A program made the position numbers and the translations under genes. From IMG/VR virus record IMGVR_UViG_3300042301_001187, positions 1 to 38,963 of that record: a DNA stretch of 38,963 bases; one strand, written 5' to 3'. The notes beneath the pieces were generated by a model. That model searched no databases. It was not told where the DNA came from and was given only the letters and a program-made list of their open reading frames with translations. The stretch comes from a virus. Positions 15,657 to 25,189 of the stretch are shown here, piece after piece; position 1 is the first letter of the stretch; each line of letters opens with the position of its first letter.

Positions 15657-18600
15657 TAGTCCTCAATTTCAGGTGCTAGTTTTTGGTCAAACACTCTAGA
15701 AAATTCTGGTGTAATAGATATTAACGCATTGGCTTTTGCCATCAAGTAATCCCGCAACGGTTGTGCTGCTTTTGATTGAGCAAGACTTACCCCATTTGCA
15801 TCAGCTGCTGCTAGTGCTTGATCGCGGGCATCTAGGTATTCATTTATGGCGGATGTCACAGGTTGATCTTGCACGGCGCTGTTGCTTGCTGCTTTGCGCA
15901 GCTCGACTGCAAACGAATCAAGTTGACCTACGGTAAACGAAGCTGTTGCTGGGAAACCTGGATACTGCTGGGACAAAAGTTGGCGTTGGTTTTTGAGCCA
16001 TGCACGTTGTAATTCGTTTGGATACGAACCAAAAGCTAGACGCAACTGGCGGTACTTGTATGAACCAATTGTTTTCTGTGCAGTTTCAATAATTTCGCGG
16101 CTTGTCAAACGTTCACGCTTACCTGTTTGTATTTGCCTATCCCAAGCAGCAAAAGAAAACTCTGATCCAGGAGGAGCAAAATAACCGGCTGTATTTTTGT
16201 AAGCGTCAAAGAAGTTGCTATTGCCGCGTTCAAAGTTTGCAAACTCGTTGGTTGCTTCTAAACCACCATAAACGGACCTTGTTTTTGAGGATATGTAAAG
16301 CCCTACTTCTTCACCAAATGTGTTTATGAAGTTGCCTACAGCGCCATCGTAGTTTTCTTTTTGCATCTTTTGGAACTCTTTTACAAGTTCACCGGCGTAA
16401 ATGTCACCTTGTTTTGTCTTGACAGAATATACTGGAGACCCAGCAGTCGGTCCAATAAACTGGCTAGCTGCACGGAACCCAACCATCCACCTTGCTTTTG
16501 TTTTAGCGTCATCGAGAAGCTCTTGCTTGCCTTCTTCTGTGTCAAGGTTGTACTTGCCGGTAGCAGACAATGCGCGCATAACGTCAACATATGTAGTTGC
16601 GTACATAGAATCCATTTTTGACGGGTCAGCTTTGATAGCTTCACCAAGTTTTTTAAGCCATTGTGGTGCGCCAACAAGGCTAGAAACAAAACTTTCACCT
16701 TGCTTCCCTCTACCGTATGGCAAAAAGATGTTTGCGACCTCATCAAAAGCTGGCTTGTCTGGAAGTATTTGGTTTAAGGAGAACTGACCAACGGGGCCTA
16801 AACCTGGCATAACCTGAAAACCCATGGTCAAACGTTTAATTGGGGCCGTTAAAGGGGCTTTTACGCCAGTAACAAATTTTGACAATTCTCCAGAAAGTGG
16901 GAACGCAAATGTCATTTCACCAGTAACAGGGTCCTTGTAAAACAAACCGTTGTCGCCAAAAGCTGTAACTTCCGTCAAGCCATTGTATGCCCGTTGTGCA
17001 CGAAGAACAGCTGTTGGATCTTCTGCCAAAACCTTAATGTACTTCTGCATTACTTCTCGCCAAGCAGCACCAAACGGGGCAGCGATGCGCATAGCATCTT
17101 CAAGGTTGTTCTTTGTAGAAGCATCAAACAGAATATCACCCATTCGCTTGCCAGCTATTCTACCGGCATAGGCGCTTAGTTCGCGTGCTGTAACTATTTC
17201 GGTAGAAGAAGAAGCTGCCTGTTGTTGCAGCTGTTTTATAATCCGTTTAGTGGCCCAGTTTTCAGGAGATATTCCTTCTTCTGCGGCAGACATGGTTATC
17301 CTGTCAAGAACTTTCTGCGCCTCTTTGGGGGCAAGAAGGTCTATGTTTTCTCCTACCGCATTGTAATACTGCTGGCGGAACAAAGGGTCCTTTTCAAACT
17401 TGGCCATCGCTTTTGCGCTGACGTTGTTGAAGAACCAACTGCTTATTTTTCTCCAACTTTCGATTGGATTCAAACCTTCTGGTTTCTCGTTAATCTTTTC
17501 GTGGAGCGTAAACCTTGGCATCAGGGTGCTTCCATCGTCTTTAACAGTACCGGCTAATCTATTAATAAGGCTTCGCAATGTTGCCGAGCCTTGGTTTACG
17601 TTTCCGGTAAAGGCTTCTTCGTCATAAAGATAATGAATGTCGTAAATTTCATCACCAGTATTTGGATCAATGCGCACATTCTCGATAGCAAACAGCTTGG
17701 TTCCATCAGGGGTTTCGCGTGTGAACATGGTTCCGACTCCCCAAGACCCGCCATAACTTACACCAGAACCGCCAACCGGGGTGATGCCGTTTTTCTTAGC
17801 TCCCAAAGCTGCGCCGGTAATGGTGTCCATTTCGCCTGTAGCAACGTGGTTGGTAAGTAGGGCTAAACGCAACTCTTCCATATTCGCTACACCCATACCG
17901 TCGCGAACAATATGTTCTATTGGTTTTTTATAATCAGAGTTTATAAGAAGGCGCAAAGCTTTATTTTGTTCAACGGATGTGTCTAACTTTAGTGGCATGT
18001 ATAGCTGTTTGCCGGTATTCGGGTTTACATACTTGATGCCATTTTCGTCCGAGAAGGGCAAACCGCGCCTTAAGTTGCCAAGCATAAATTCCCTGTGCTG
18101 CGCCCCAGCGTCAGAAAACAAAAACGCCATAATTTCATCGTCTGATTTTCCTTCCAAAACCATACGGTAGATTTCATCACCTCGGTAATGGGCCAACGTT
18201 TGAACAGTGCCAGTAATGTAAGCTTCAGCACTCTCAGGGGCATATTGAACAGGCACAAAGTCACCGCTCATTGAAAGATTGTCAAGAACGTTTACTTGAT
18301 TATCGATAGAAGATGCTGCTCTGCCAATTTGATTTGCGTATTCTAATTGGGCGATACCAGAAGAACTCATTCCCCCGGCTTTAAATAGCTCACCCATAAT
18401 GTCACCACGGCCCTTAGCGCTTACACCACGCGAACCCATCCAACGCAAGTATCCAATCGGGTCGTTAAACAATGTGGATATGCCTTCACCATCTTCGCCA
18501 CCACCAAGACGTTTTCTAAATTGGCTACCATATTTGAGACTTGTTTTAAGCTGGCCGTCAAGTATGTTTCTCATCATGTAGCCAACGGTTGCAAGTGCAG

Positions 18601-20407
18601 AAGTTTTCCAAATTTCATTCTGCAAAAAGTCAACCGCTTCAACTAATTTATTTTGTTTTCCGTCTCCAGAAGCAATAGCTTTCTGTAGCGTCCTTCTGTA
18701 CAAAGGACTATTTGTGAGCCTTCTAATTCTGCGCATATCTGGCAAAACATGGACTCGATCAAGCAAGTCACCATAAGCGGTAGGGCCAGCAAAACGCAAC
18801 TCTGAAATAGGCACGGGTTTGCTATTCATAATTGAAAACAAGGTATCTTCGTCGACCAAACCTTCGGCGTGAAAACCGGCAAGAAGCCCATGGTCAGTAT
18901 GTTTTCCCATGTCGGAAACAAAATAAGCACGGAGTTTGCCAACTAGATTTTGCTCGCCAGAAATAGTGCTATTAATAACTTCTTCGGGTACATCAAAAGC
19001 TTTTAACGTTGAACGGATTAATTCGTGATATGCACCCTGGGCTTCATAAACATCTCTAGATGAACCAGTTTTTGCATAAGCTCTAGTGAATTTATCAACA
19101 AGAGCTTTTCGTTCTTCAGGGGTTACCTTGCTGCCTAGTTGTGTTATCGCATTGCGGTAGTTTTTTACAGCATCTGTACGTTGCTCGACCGTGCCATGGA
19201 TAATAACATTAGATTTTGGTACATCAGAAAACCATCTATCAACCCATTTAGGGATTACAGCTTTCTGCACTAAAGTGCGGGTGCCTTGGAATGACTTCAA
19301 CCCAGACATGTCTGAAAAACTTGTTGGAACCACCCCTGGCAACAGTTCTCCAAAAATAGACTTAGCAACGTCGTCGCTTGAATCCATAAACCCAAATTTG
19401 CTAGCTGCCCCAATAATCAAAGCTTTTATTTTTTCAGGGTCTTTTTCTTCAGCTAAACGAATAGCTATTTCGGGTGGCAAGTTGCCTTTGTAAATGTTTA
19501 ATATGTCATCTACATCTTCTGTATCTGCAACTACTTTATAAAGACGTTGAGCTTTTGTGTTCTTGTCAAAGAACCTAACTGCGCTGGTAGTGTCCCATTG
19601 CGCTAATTCGTTAGCATTTGCAACGCCTGCCGCAACTCTAGCCGCTAAAGCAGCTTCTGCTTTGCCAACTTGGATTGTGTTCCTGCCAACATTTAATGCT
19701 TTTACCCCAGCCCCAATAAAGTTTAATGGGTCAGTTGTTATGTTTACCGCAGCGTCTACCGTACCCGACAAAAACTTATAAGCAAAACTATCTACAGGAG
19801 CAACAAGACTTACAGAGCCGCGGCCAATAGTCCATGCATGACCATTTACTTCGCCACGGTATCTGCGTGCGCGCTCTGCTTGTAGTTCGTCTAATTCCTT
19901 GCCAGCAAAAAATCCGTCACCAGCAAGCTTGCTGTCGCTCATCATCGAACCAAGTTTTGTAGATTGCCACCATCCAGAAATAGATGATGCCCATCCAGTG
20001 CCACCTTGTTCTGGCCCGCTGTCTAAAAAGTCAGATGCAACGTTTTGTGTAAGGTCCGGCACGGCTTGCATAGCAGCGAATGTCCAACGAGAACCAGTTT
20101 TTATCTTGTCGTAGATATTACGTTCCCACCAACTTTTTTTAGATGGGCTGTGTACGTCAGTAAGATCAGCCATTTGCCTGCCAGACATATCGGCAATAGC
20201 TTTCTGCGATGGTCCATAAGCATTTGCTTGGGCAGCAGCGTAGTTAGTCCCTGGTTGTGCCCATGGAATCTGCGAGTATTGCGCCCCAATTTTGTTTGAT
20301 GTGTCTTGAGAACTTTCGGTAGCGACTTGTGCGCGTAATGCTTCTCGTCTTGCTACTTCTGCTAGTTGTTGTTGTCCGGTAACCGCATCAATAAACCCTC
20401 TGGCCAT
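15656..20407 (-). CDS. Giant internal/ejection-type virion protein (1583 aa)
   Basis: The largest gene in the genome. The N-terminus is Gln/Ala-rich and hydrophilic; several moderately hydrophobic helical stretches occur later (for example GPTAYGDLLDRVHVLPDMRR and APLTAPIKRLTMGFQVMPGL), as in proteins that enter the envelope during DNA ejection. The region GVKAPLTAPIKRLTMGFQVM with PGLGPVGQF recurs, in my memory, in giant proteins of other actinophages. I see no lysozyme, RNA polymerase or protease motif by eye. Position between portal and scaffold and length suit a podoviral ejection protein. Confidence 0.6.
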   Translation of the reverse strand: MARGFIDAVTGQQQLAEVARREALRAQVATESSQDTSNKIGAQYSQIPWAQPGTNYAAAQANAYGPSQKAIADMSGRQMADLTDVHSPSKKSWWERNIYDKIKTGSRWTFAAMQAVPDLTQNVASDFLDSGPEQGGTGWASSISGWWQSTKLGSMMSDSKLAGDGFFAGKELDELQAERARRYRGEVNGHAWTIGRGSVSLVAPVDSFAYKFLSGTVDAAVNITTDPLNFIGAGVKALNVGRNTIQVGKAEAALAARVAAGVANANELAQWDTTSAVRFFDKNTKAQRLYKVVADTEDVDDILNIYKGNLPPEIAIRLAEEKDPEKIKALIIGAASKFGFMDSSDDVAKSIFGELLPGVVPTSFSDMSGLKSFQGTRTLVQKAVIPKWVDRWFSDVPKSNVIIHGTVEQRTDAVKNYRNAITQLGSKVTPEERKALVDKFTRAYAKTGSSRDVYEAQGAYHELIRSTLKAFDVPEEVINSTISGEQNLVGKLRAYFVSDMGKHTDHGLLAGFHAEGLVDEDTLFSIMNSKPVPISELRFAGPTAYGDLLDRVHVLPDMRRIRRLTNSPLYRRTLQKAIASGDGKQNKLVEAVDFLQNEIWKTSALATVGYMMRNILDGQLKTSLKYGSQFRKRLGGGEDGEGISTLFNDPIGYLRWMGSRGVSAKGRGDIMGELFKAGGMSSSGIAQLEYANQIGRAASSIDNQVNVLDNLSMSGDFVPVQYAPESAEAYITGTVQTLAHYRGDEIYRMVLEGKSDDEIMAFLFSDAGAQHREFMLGNLRRGLPFSDENGIKYVNPNTGKQLYMPLKLDTSVEQNKALRLLINSDYKKPIEHIVRDGMGVANMEELRLALLTNHVATGEMDTITGAALGAKKNGITPVGGSGVSYGGSWGVGTMFTRETPDGTKLFAIENVRIDPNTGDEIYDIHYLYDEEAFTGNVNQGSATLRSLINRLAGTVKDDGSTLMPRFTLHEKINEKPEGLNPIESWRKISSWFFNNVSAKAMAKFEKDPLFRQQYYNAVGENIDLLAPKEAQKVLDRITMSAAEEGISPENWATKRIIKQLQQQAASSSTEIVTARELSAYAGRIAGKRMGDILFDASTKNNLEDAMRIAAPFGAAWREVMQKYIKVLAEDPTAVLRAQRAYNGLTEVTAFGDNGLFYKDPVTGEMTFAFPLSGELSKFVTGVKAPLTAPIKRLTMGFQVMPGLGPVGQFSLNQILPDKPAFDEVANIFLPYGRGKQGESFVSSLVGAPQWLKKLGEAIKADPSKMDSMYATTYVDVMRALSATGKYNLDTEEGKQELLDDAKTKARWMVGFRAASQFIGPTAGSPVYSVKTKQGDIYAGELVKEFQKMQKENYDGAVGNFINTFGEEVGLYISSKTRSVYGGLEATNEFANFERGNSNFFDAYKNTAGYFAPPGSEFSFAAWDRQIQTGKRERLTSREIIETAQKTIGSYKYRQLRLAFGSYPNELQRAWLKNQRQLLSQQYPGFPATASFTVGQLDSFAVELRKAASNSAVQDQPVTSAINEYLDARDQALAAADANGVSLAQSKAAQPLRDYLMAKANALISITPEFSRVFDQKLAPEIED

Positions 20408-20814
20408 CAGTAACCGTCCACCGAATATGATTCAAGCAACGCAGCAAGGTCGTCATTGGGGAATGCTGCATAAATTGCACGTATTTGTTCAACTGTATTG
20501 CTTTCTGTTGACATACGCGGCAAAGTGCCTGCCATAAACGGTGTAGAACCCGGTCCAAACGGCGCGCCAGAGGTAACTGGCTCATTTGGCCGTTCAGTTG
20601 GCCTGTCAAAAGAACCAATAGTCCCAGGCATGGCGTAGTTTTTTTGCGGTTGCCCTGCTGCTCCGGTGTCCGTAGGTGGTTTACCCATAGGGACTACAGA
20701 CTGTGCCTGCATTTGCTGCCCTGCGGAACCATAGGTCTGGCCTTTTGCAGCCATCTTTGCCACTTTTGTGGTTTTGTTTTGTAAATCTGTTCTGTTTGTA
20801 TATGATTTAGCCAT
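20407..20814 (-). CDS. Small Pro/Gly-rich virion-module protein (135 aa)
   Basis: A low-complexity protein rich in Pro, Gly, Gln and Thr (GAPFGPGSTPFMAGTLPRMS) with a basic start (MAKSYTNRTDLQNKTTKVAK) and a short C-terminal helix (VEQIRAIYAAFPNDDLAALL). It sits between portal and the giant protein, its ATG directly following the portal stop (TAAATG). Possibly a head-completion protein; no family recognised. Confidence 0.5.
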   Translation of the reverse strand: MAKSYTNRTDLQNKTTKVAKMAAKGQTYGSAGQQMQAQSVVPMGKPPTDTGAAGQPQKNYAMPGTIGSFDRPTERPNEPVTSGAPFGPGSTPFMAGTLPRMSTESNTVEQIRAIYAAFPNDDLAALLESYSVDGY

Positions 20815-22617
20815 TTAGACCATAGCCCCCATTGGTTGTGGTGGAGCACCGCCCCCACCAAGTTGTTGCAATAGCGCGCCTAATTGCGGTGGACCAGCTG
20901 GACCAGGTGGTGGGCCTGCTGGTTGTTCTGCGCCCATACCCGGCATTGCCATACCAGGCATTGTTTCTGGTGCACCGGCTGGAGCAGGGGTAGCCTGTCG
21001 AGCTTGTGCACGCTTTTGAGCTGCTTGAATAGCTTCAGCAAGACTCATCTTGTTTGATTGTACCTGCGTAGAAATGTAAGCAAGATCATCCGGCTGATAT
21101 GGACCGTTTGGATCTGCTGCTTGCGCTTGGATTGATTGCAGCAAGGCACTTTCAATGCCTTCTGCAACAATACGATCTTTCTCTAACTCTGGATCAACAA
21201 TCAATGGGTCTGATTCGCGAGCGGTTTCTTTAGACATCAAGCCAGTACCTAAGCGCTGACCAAGCCCAACAATAAGACTGTTAACGTCGCTGCCAGAAGC
21301 AGAGTACGAAACATAGTGGAAGTCAGTTTCCCAAAGTTTGTTAGGTGTGTAATCTGTGATCCCACCTTTGCGGCCAGGAATGTAAAATGATTTTGCCTGG
21401 TTGCCCCAGTAGGTCTTCTCAAGCGCAATAGCAATCTTGTCTTCTTCCACTAAAGCTGATGCAAAGACATCCTGTGCTTCTTGGACGCGGAAGTCAACCG
21501 TTGCAGAAAGAACACTATCGCCACGGCGACCAGTTCTAATGTTGCTGCCAGACTCTCCGCCAAACTCTGGCGGGATAGAACCCTCAAGACGTTCTTGGCG
21601 CTCAAGACGGTCAAGCGCTACGTCGGTCTTGTAACCAGGGTTCTGTTGTAGTTGTTGGATGTCTCCACCCTTAACTACACCAAGCTGACCAGTTTTGCCA
21701 TCGGCAACTTGCAGAATCTCTGGGTTCTCTCCTGGACGCGAGACCAAATACTCGTCAGGGAAGATACCGCGCTCGATAGCAATTTCGGTCAGAGCTTGCA
21801 AACGCGCACGCGTGTAGTACATACCCATCAAGCCATCGAACTGACCGCGTGGTTTGTCTAAAGTAATGCGCGAAGGCACAACTACAAGCGGCATGTTTGT
21901 GCGGTTCGGCATACGTGAAAGTTCTACAACACGCGCACCGCTATAGGTTTGACCAGTTTGTGCGTCGCGAGCTTTTTCCGTACCAAGAACACAGGTAACT
22001 ATTTCGTTGTCACAAACATATTCAAGGAGAGTAAACATGTCGTCCCAAGATGGGTTACCAACGTTCAAGATGCCATTAATTGCATAACCGTAATTTTGTG
22101 TCAACCACCGGTATGTACGGTTGTACGTAAAAATTACATTGTCCGGAATCGGATTGTCCGGGTCTGTGCTTGGTGCAGCAAAGGTATCAAGCGGGTTACG
22201 TAAGTGCCACTCAGGAACGCGCTTATCAAAGTTTGGTTTGATAAAAACTGGACTAGAAGAGTAGGCAAGCATGTGACGCGCACGACGACGCATCTTTTGA
22301 TTCATGCGGTTCTGGTCCCAGATGGCAAGCATAGCGCGATTACGTTCACGAGAAAGCTTCATGCTTCTGTCGTTGCCTTCACGCATTGCTGGAAAGTATG
22401 GCGTTGGCATCGTCGATGCCACACGCATACTCATCTGGTCCAAACCCTGTACTAAAAGATTAGCTACAGAAGATTTAGTGTTTCTATCAAGTTCGTTCAA
22501 AGGCACAACAATGTCGCCATTTGCCAACCTGCGCACATCGCGCATTTGTTGTAGCAACGGTCCTTGTGCGTCTAAACGCTCTTTGTATAGTTCAACTATC
22601 TGTTCTGGCTGAATCAT
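20815..22617 (-). CDS. Portal protein (600 aa)
   Basis: The protein has a helical N-terminus (QPEQIVELYKERLDAQGPLL), a wing with RNPLDTFAAPSTDPDNP, and the clip-stem region near TEIAIERGIFPDEYLV with a long helix around LDRLERQERLEGSIPPEFGG. The C-terminal 60 residues are Pro/Gly/Met-rich. Length and gene order (terminase, then one small gene, then portal) fit the dodecameric portal through which DNA enters the capsid. No catalytic function expected. Confidence 0.75.
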   Translation of the reverse strand: MIQPEQIVELYKERLDAQGPLLQQMRDVRRLANGDIVVPLNELDRNTKSSVANLLVQGLDQMSMRVASTMPTPYFPAMREGNDRSMKLSRERNRAMLAIWDQNRMNQKMRRRARHMLAYSSSPVFIKPNFDKRVPEWHLRNPLDTFAAPSTDPDNPIPDNVIFTYNRTYRWLTQNYGYAINGILNVGNPSWDDMFTLLEYVCDNEIVTCVLGTEKARDAQTGQTYSGARVVELSRMPNRTNMPLVVVPSRITLDKPRGQFDGLMGMYYTRARLQALTEIAIERGIFPDEYLVSRPGENPEILQVADGKTGQLGVVKGGDIQQLQQNPGYKTDVALDRLERQERLEGSIPPEFGGESGSNIRTGRRGDSVLSATVDFRVQEAQDVFASALVEEDKIAIALEKTYWGNQAKSFYIPGRKGGITDYTPNKLWETDFHYVSYSASGSDVNSLIVGLGQRLGTGLMSKETARESDPLIVDPELEKDRIVAEGIESALLQSIQAQAADPNGPYQPDDLAYISTQVQSNKMSLAEAIQAAQKRAQARQATPAPAGAPETMPGMAMPGMGAEQPAGPPPGPAGPPQLGALLQQLGGGGAPPQPMGAMV

Positions 22618-22627
22618 TTATTACTTT

Positions 22628-23068
22628 TTATTTACGCTTCTTTTTTACCGTAACTTTAGGTTGTTTATTGTCTTGGTATTCACGATATTGCGAGGAAGAT
22701 GCCCGTCCATAACTTTCGGCATAATCAGTAGAGTCATTTTGCTTTACGATCTGTTTTCCACTAATGCCTGCTGCTTTTGATTTCAATGCAGTTTTCATCA
22801 ATCTGTTTGCTTCTTTTTTTGTTGCTCCCTCTACCCAAACATATGTACCCATTTTCCCACCCATAGGCTTATCTGGGTAATCAAGATTAATACGCCTAGA
22901 CTCAATTTCTCCTTTGGAAGTGCTCATTCCATAACCCTGTGGCATACGTGGGTAACGAGGTGCTTTAGCTGCCGCTGCTTTGGTTGCTTTAGTATCAGCC
23001 ATACGCACTTTTGCTGCGCTTGATGTTGGCTTGACTCGGTTGGATGTTGATTTCTTGGCTGATGCCAT
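22628..23068 (-). CDS. Basic protein between terminase and portal (146 aa)
   Basis: The N-terminal 40 residues are Lys/Ser/Ala-rich and disordered (ASAKKSTSNRVKPTSSAAKV), then comes a globular part (GTYVWVEGATKKEANRLMKT) and a Lys-rich tail (VTVKKKRK). I placed the start at the ATG at 23068, which has AAGGAG 7 bases before it. Strong positive charge suggests DNA binding, perhaps in packaging or inside the virion. Family not recognised. Confidence 0.6.
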   Translation of the reverse strand: MASAKKSTSNRVKPTSSAAKVRMADTKATKAAAAKAPRYPRMPQGYGMSTSKGEIESRRINLDYPDKPMGGKMGTYVWVEGATKKEANRLMKTALKSKAAGISGKQIVKQNDSTDYAESYGRASSSQYREYQDNKQPKVTVKKKRK

Positions 23069-23116
23069 TTGGGTCTCCTTAGAAAATAATACCGGTGATG
23101 CCAAAGAATAACATAT

Positions 23117-25129
23117 TCATTTTTCTAACATCCAAGATGGCCTCCATTGGCGGGGAGGTAAAATTGGTTTGGTCAGTTTTGGCGCGTGCAGCAACATAAA
23201 CCACATAGCCATAACCATGTCAGTACCCCTGGTTTTATCTCTTGTCCATGTAGTCATTTCGTCTACAAGTGCAAGAGTTTTCCAGTTCCCGCGCATAGTT
23301 GGCAGCCGGACAGAGCCGGAACGAACTACAGTTGGGATCAAAGCCTCAACGCCAAGGGTCTCGTCAAGTTTGTTTTTGCTGGTGGTGTGTGGGACTACAA
23401 GCACACCATGCTCGGCCTGCCACCTACGCACAAAGTCGTGCGCCAAGAGAAAGCGCTGCGCCGCGTTAATCTCTACAATCCAATGGGAGATTGGGTAGCC
23501 CATAGACATTGAACGGTTCTGCCACTCTTCCATGATGCCTGAATATGTAGAGGTAGAAATGTTGTAGCCAAGAAGCTCTTCGGCTGTCAGCTTGATGCGC
23601 TCGCAGTCAACAAGATGAAAGAGGTTTAGGTCTGGCTGGTAGAGCCACCACTCAACTGCCCAGAACTGGGTAGGGCTTGGGTCGACTGAGCAGATAGATA
23701 TAAGCGGAGGAGACAACCCAGGTGGGATATGCCCGGGTAGGCGGTCCTGGTCAATGCAGCCATGGTACATAACACCATCAGATCCGATACCACCGGTTAC
23801 CCAAACGCGGTCAATCAGCGCGTCGTCTTGCTCGGCATCTTCCTGTTGGTAAACTACACGGAACTTGCCAGGGTTGTTGTACCGAATATACGACAAGTCT
23901 TTCCACGACAGGCGGTACGGGTCAAGAAGTGGACCTTCCGGCCAAGCTTTAGCAGAAGTCCTGCGGCTTTCCGGTCCGGTGTCTAGCTCTTCGTAATAAG
24001 CTTTGTAGATAATGTGGTGGTACTTGCTGTGCTTTACAGGCTCAACCGCATCCGGGTCCGGTTTGTTGTCGTCTGTAGTTACATCGGACCCGTCGTAGTT
24101 GTCTCCAAAGTCATCATAAGAAATCTTGGAAAGGCAATGCGCGTAAAGATCCTTGGGTCCAAGCCTCTGGCCAACCACAGCCAGAACACCACCCGGGTCT
24201 ACACGAGCTTCAGCCATGGAGTCCCAACGCTCTATAAGACGGTCGCGGGCTACAGAGTCTTTGGCATTCTCAGGAGAAGCAACGTCGTCGAAGAGGCAGA
24301 GGTCGGCGCGGTGTCCAATAAACTCAGACTCAATACCATACGCAGAGACGGTAGGTTCTTTGTTGTCCAGACCACCAGGGGTAGCTTGCTCGACAACAAA
24401 CTCTTCTGCGCGCCAAAGCGAACCGGTAGCCGTCGGCTTAAACCGGCCATAGTCAAATGCCAAGCAGCCTTCGGCGTTGAGCGCCAGGCCGCGCCTGACC
24501 AACTCTGGGTCTGGTTCCAGCGGAGATGTGCGCTCCAAAGTGTCGCGGATACGGCGACTGTACTGCTTTGCCAAGCTTTGGCTGATAGAGCCGATAAGGA
24601 TACGGATTGACCGGTTGCGGACAATACACCAAACTGCAACGTCGTGGAACAGGGTTGACTTACCAGCACCGGGGGCTACGTTCAGGCAAAGGAACTCTTT
24701 CTCCTCCGACTCCAAATACTGAACAATCTTGTAAGCAGCGTCGACTTGCCACGGAGATGGGACGCGCCCAAGGTACACGCGGCGGAAGTAGTCAAAGTCT
24801 TCTCGTGCTTTAAGTGCGCGCTCAGTAAGGAGATGCTCTGGAATTACAGGAGGTAGATGCATGTCGGCAGACATAGCAATGTGAGCTTCCCGCAGGACCT
24901 GGCCATTGCGCGGCGCACCTTTAGTCTTCTCGTTGAAGTTAGCTAGCTCTGCTTTAGCTTCAAGAACCTTTTGTTTACGAACCCATTTAGTTGCCGTAAC
25001 ATAAGCAATCCCTGCCATCTGAGCAGAGTCCTTAATTGTCATACCAGATGACATGCACTGCCAGAACCTTGCCCTATCGGCTATTGGTACTTCTCTTCTT
25101 CCCTGTGGCATTAGTGCTATCATACACAT
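23117..25129 (-). CDS. terL: Large terminase with N-terminal helix-turn-helix (670 aa)
   Basis: The ATP-driven DNA packaging motor and nuclease. The first 55 residues form a small-subunit-like helix-turn-helix (MTIKDSAQMAGIAYVTATKW). Walker A is APGAGKST (about 152-159) and Walker B is LCLFDDVA (about 277-284). The RNase H-type nuclease carries SVDPSPTQFW, then VEINAAQ, then RGTDMVMAMW. No separate small terminase is recognised. I chose the ATG at 25129 (GAGGG 6 bases upstream); a GTG at 25189 is in frame, but the stretch between folds into two hairpins and reads like a leader. Confidence 0.85.
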   Translation of the reverse strand: MCMIALMPQGRREVPIADRARFWQCMSSGMTIKDSAQMAGIAYVTATKWVRKQKVLEAKAELANFNEKTKGAPRNGQVLREAHIAMSADMHLPPVIPEHLLTERALKAREDFDYFRRVYLGRVPSPWQVDAAYKIVQYLESEEKEFLCLNVAPGAGKSTLFHDVAVWCIVRNRSIRILIGSISQSLAKQYSRRIRDTLERTSPLEPDPELVRRGLALNAEGCLAFDYGRFKPTATGSLWRAEEFVVEQATPGGLDNKEPTVSAYGIESEFIGHRADLCLFDDVASPENAKDSVARDRLIERWDSMAEARVDPGGVLAVVGQRLGPKDLYAHCLSKISYDDFGDNYDGSDVTTDDNKPDPDAVEPVKHSKYHHIIYKAYYEELDTGPESRRTSAKAWPEGPLLDPYRLSWKDLSYIRYNNPGKFRVVYQQEDAEQDDALIDRVWVTGGIGSDGVMYHGCIDQDRLPGHIPPGLSPPLISICSVDPSPTQFWAVEWWLYQPDLNLFHLVDCERIKLTAEELLGYNISTSTYSGIMEEWQNRSMSMGYPISHWIVEINAAQRFLLAHDFVRRWQAEHGVLVVPHTTSKNKLDETLGVEALIPTVVRSGSVRLPTMRGNWKTLALVDEMTTWTRDKTRGTDMVMAMWFMLLHAPKLTKPILPPRQWRPSWMLEK

Positions 25130-25142
25130 GCCTGGCCCTCGG

Positions 25143-25189
25143 CGTTGGTTCCCCCTTCCCAACGTGCCCTTTCTGCGGGGGCCGGGCAC
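25143..25189 (-). other. Two-hairpin leader before the terminase gene
   Basis: Between the DpdA stop and the likely terminase ATG the minus strand can form GTGCCC / GGGCAC (25184-25189 with 25164-25169) and CGTTGG / CCAACG (25159-25164 with 25143-25148); they share one base. No U tract follows, so this is not a standard terminator. It may set terminase expression, or simply be part of a longer GTG-initiated coding region. Confidence 0.45.

Noticed and set aside
24014-24610. 198-codon plus-strand frame opposite the terminase
   Set aside because: Basic, low-information translation of the antisense strand of a clearly conserved gene.
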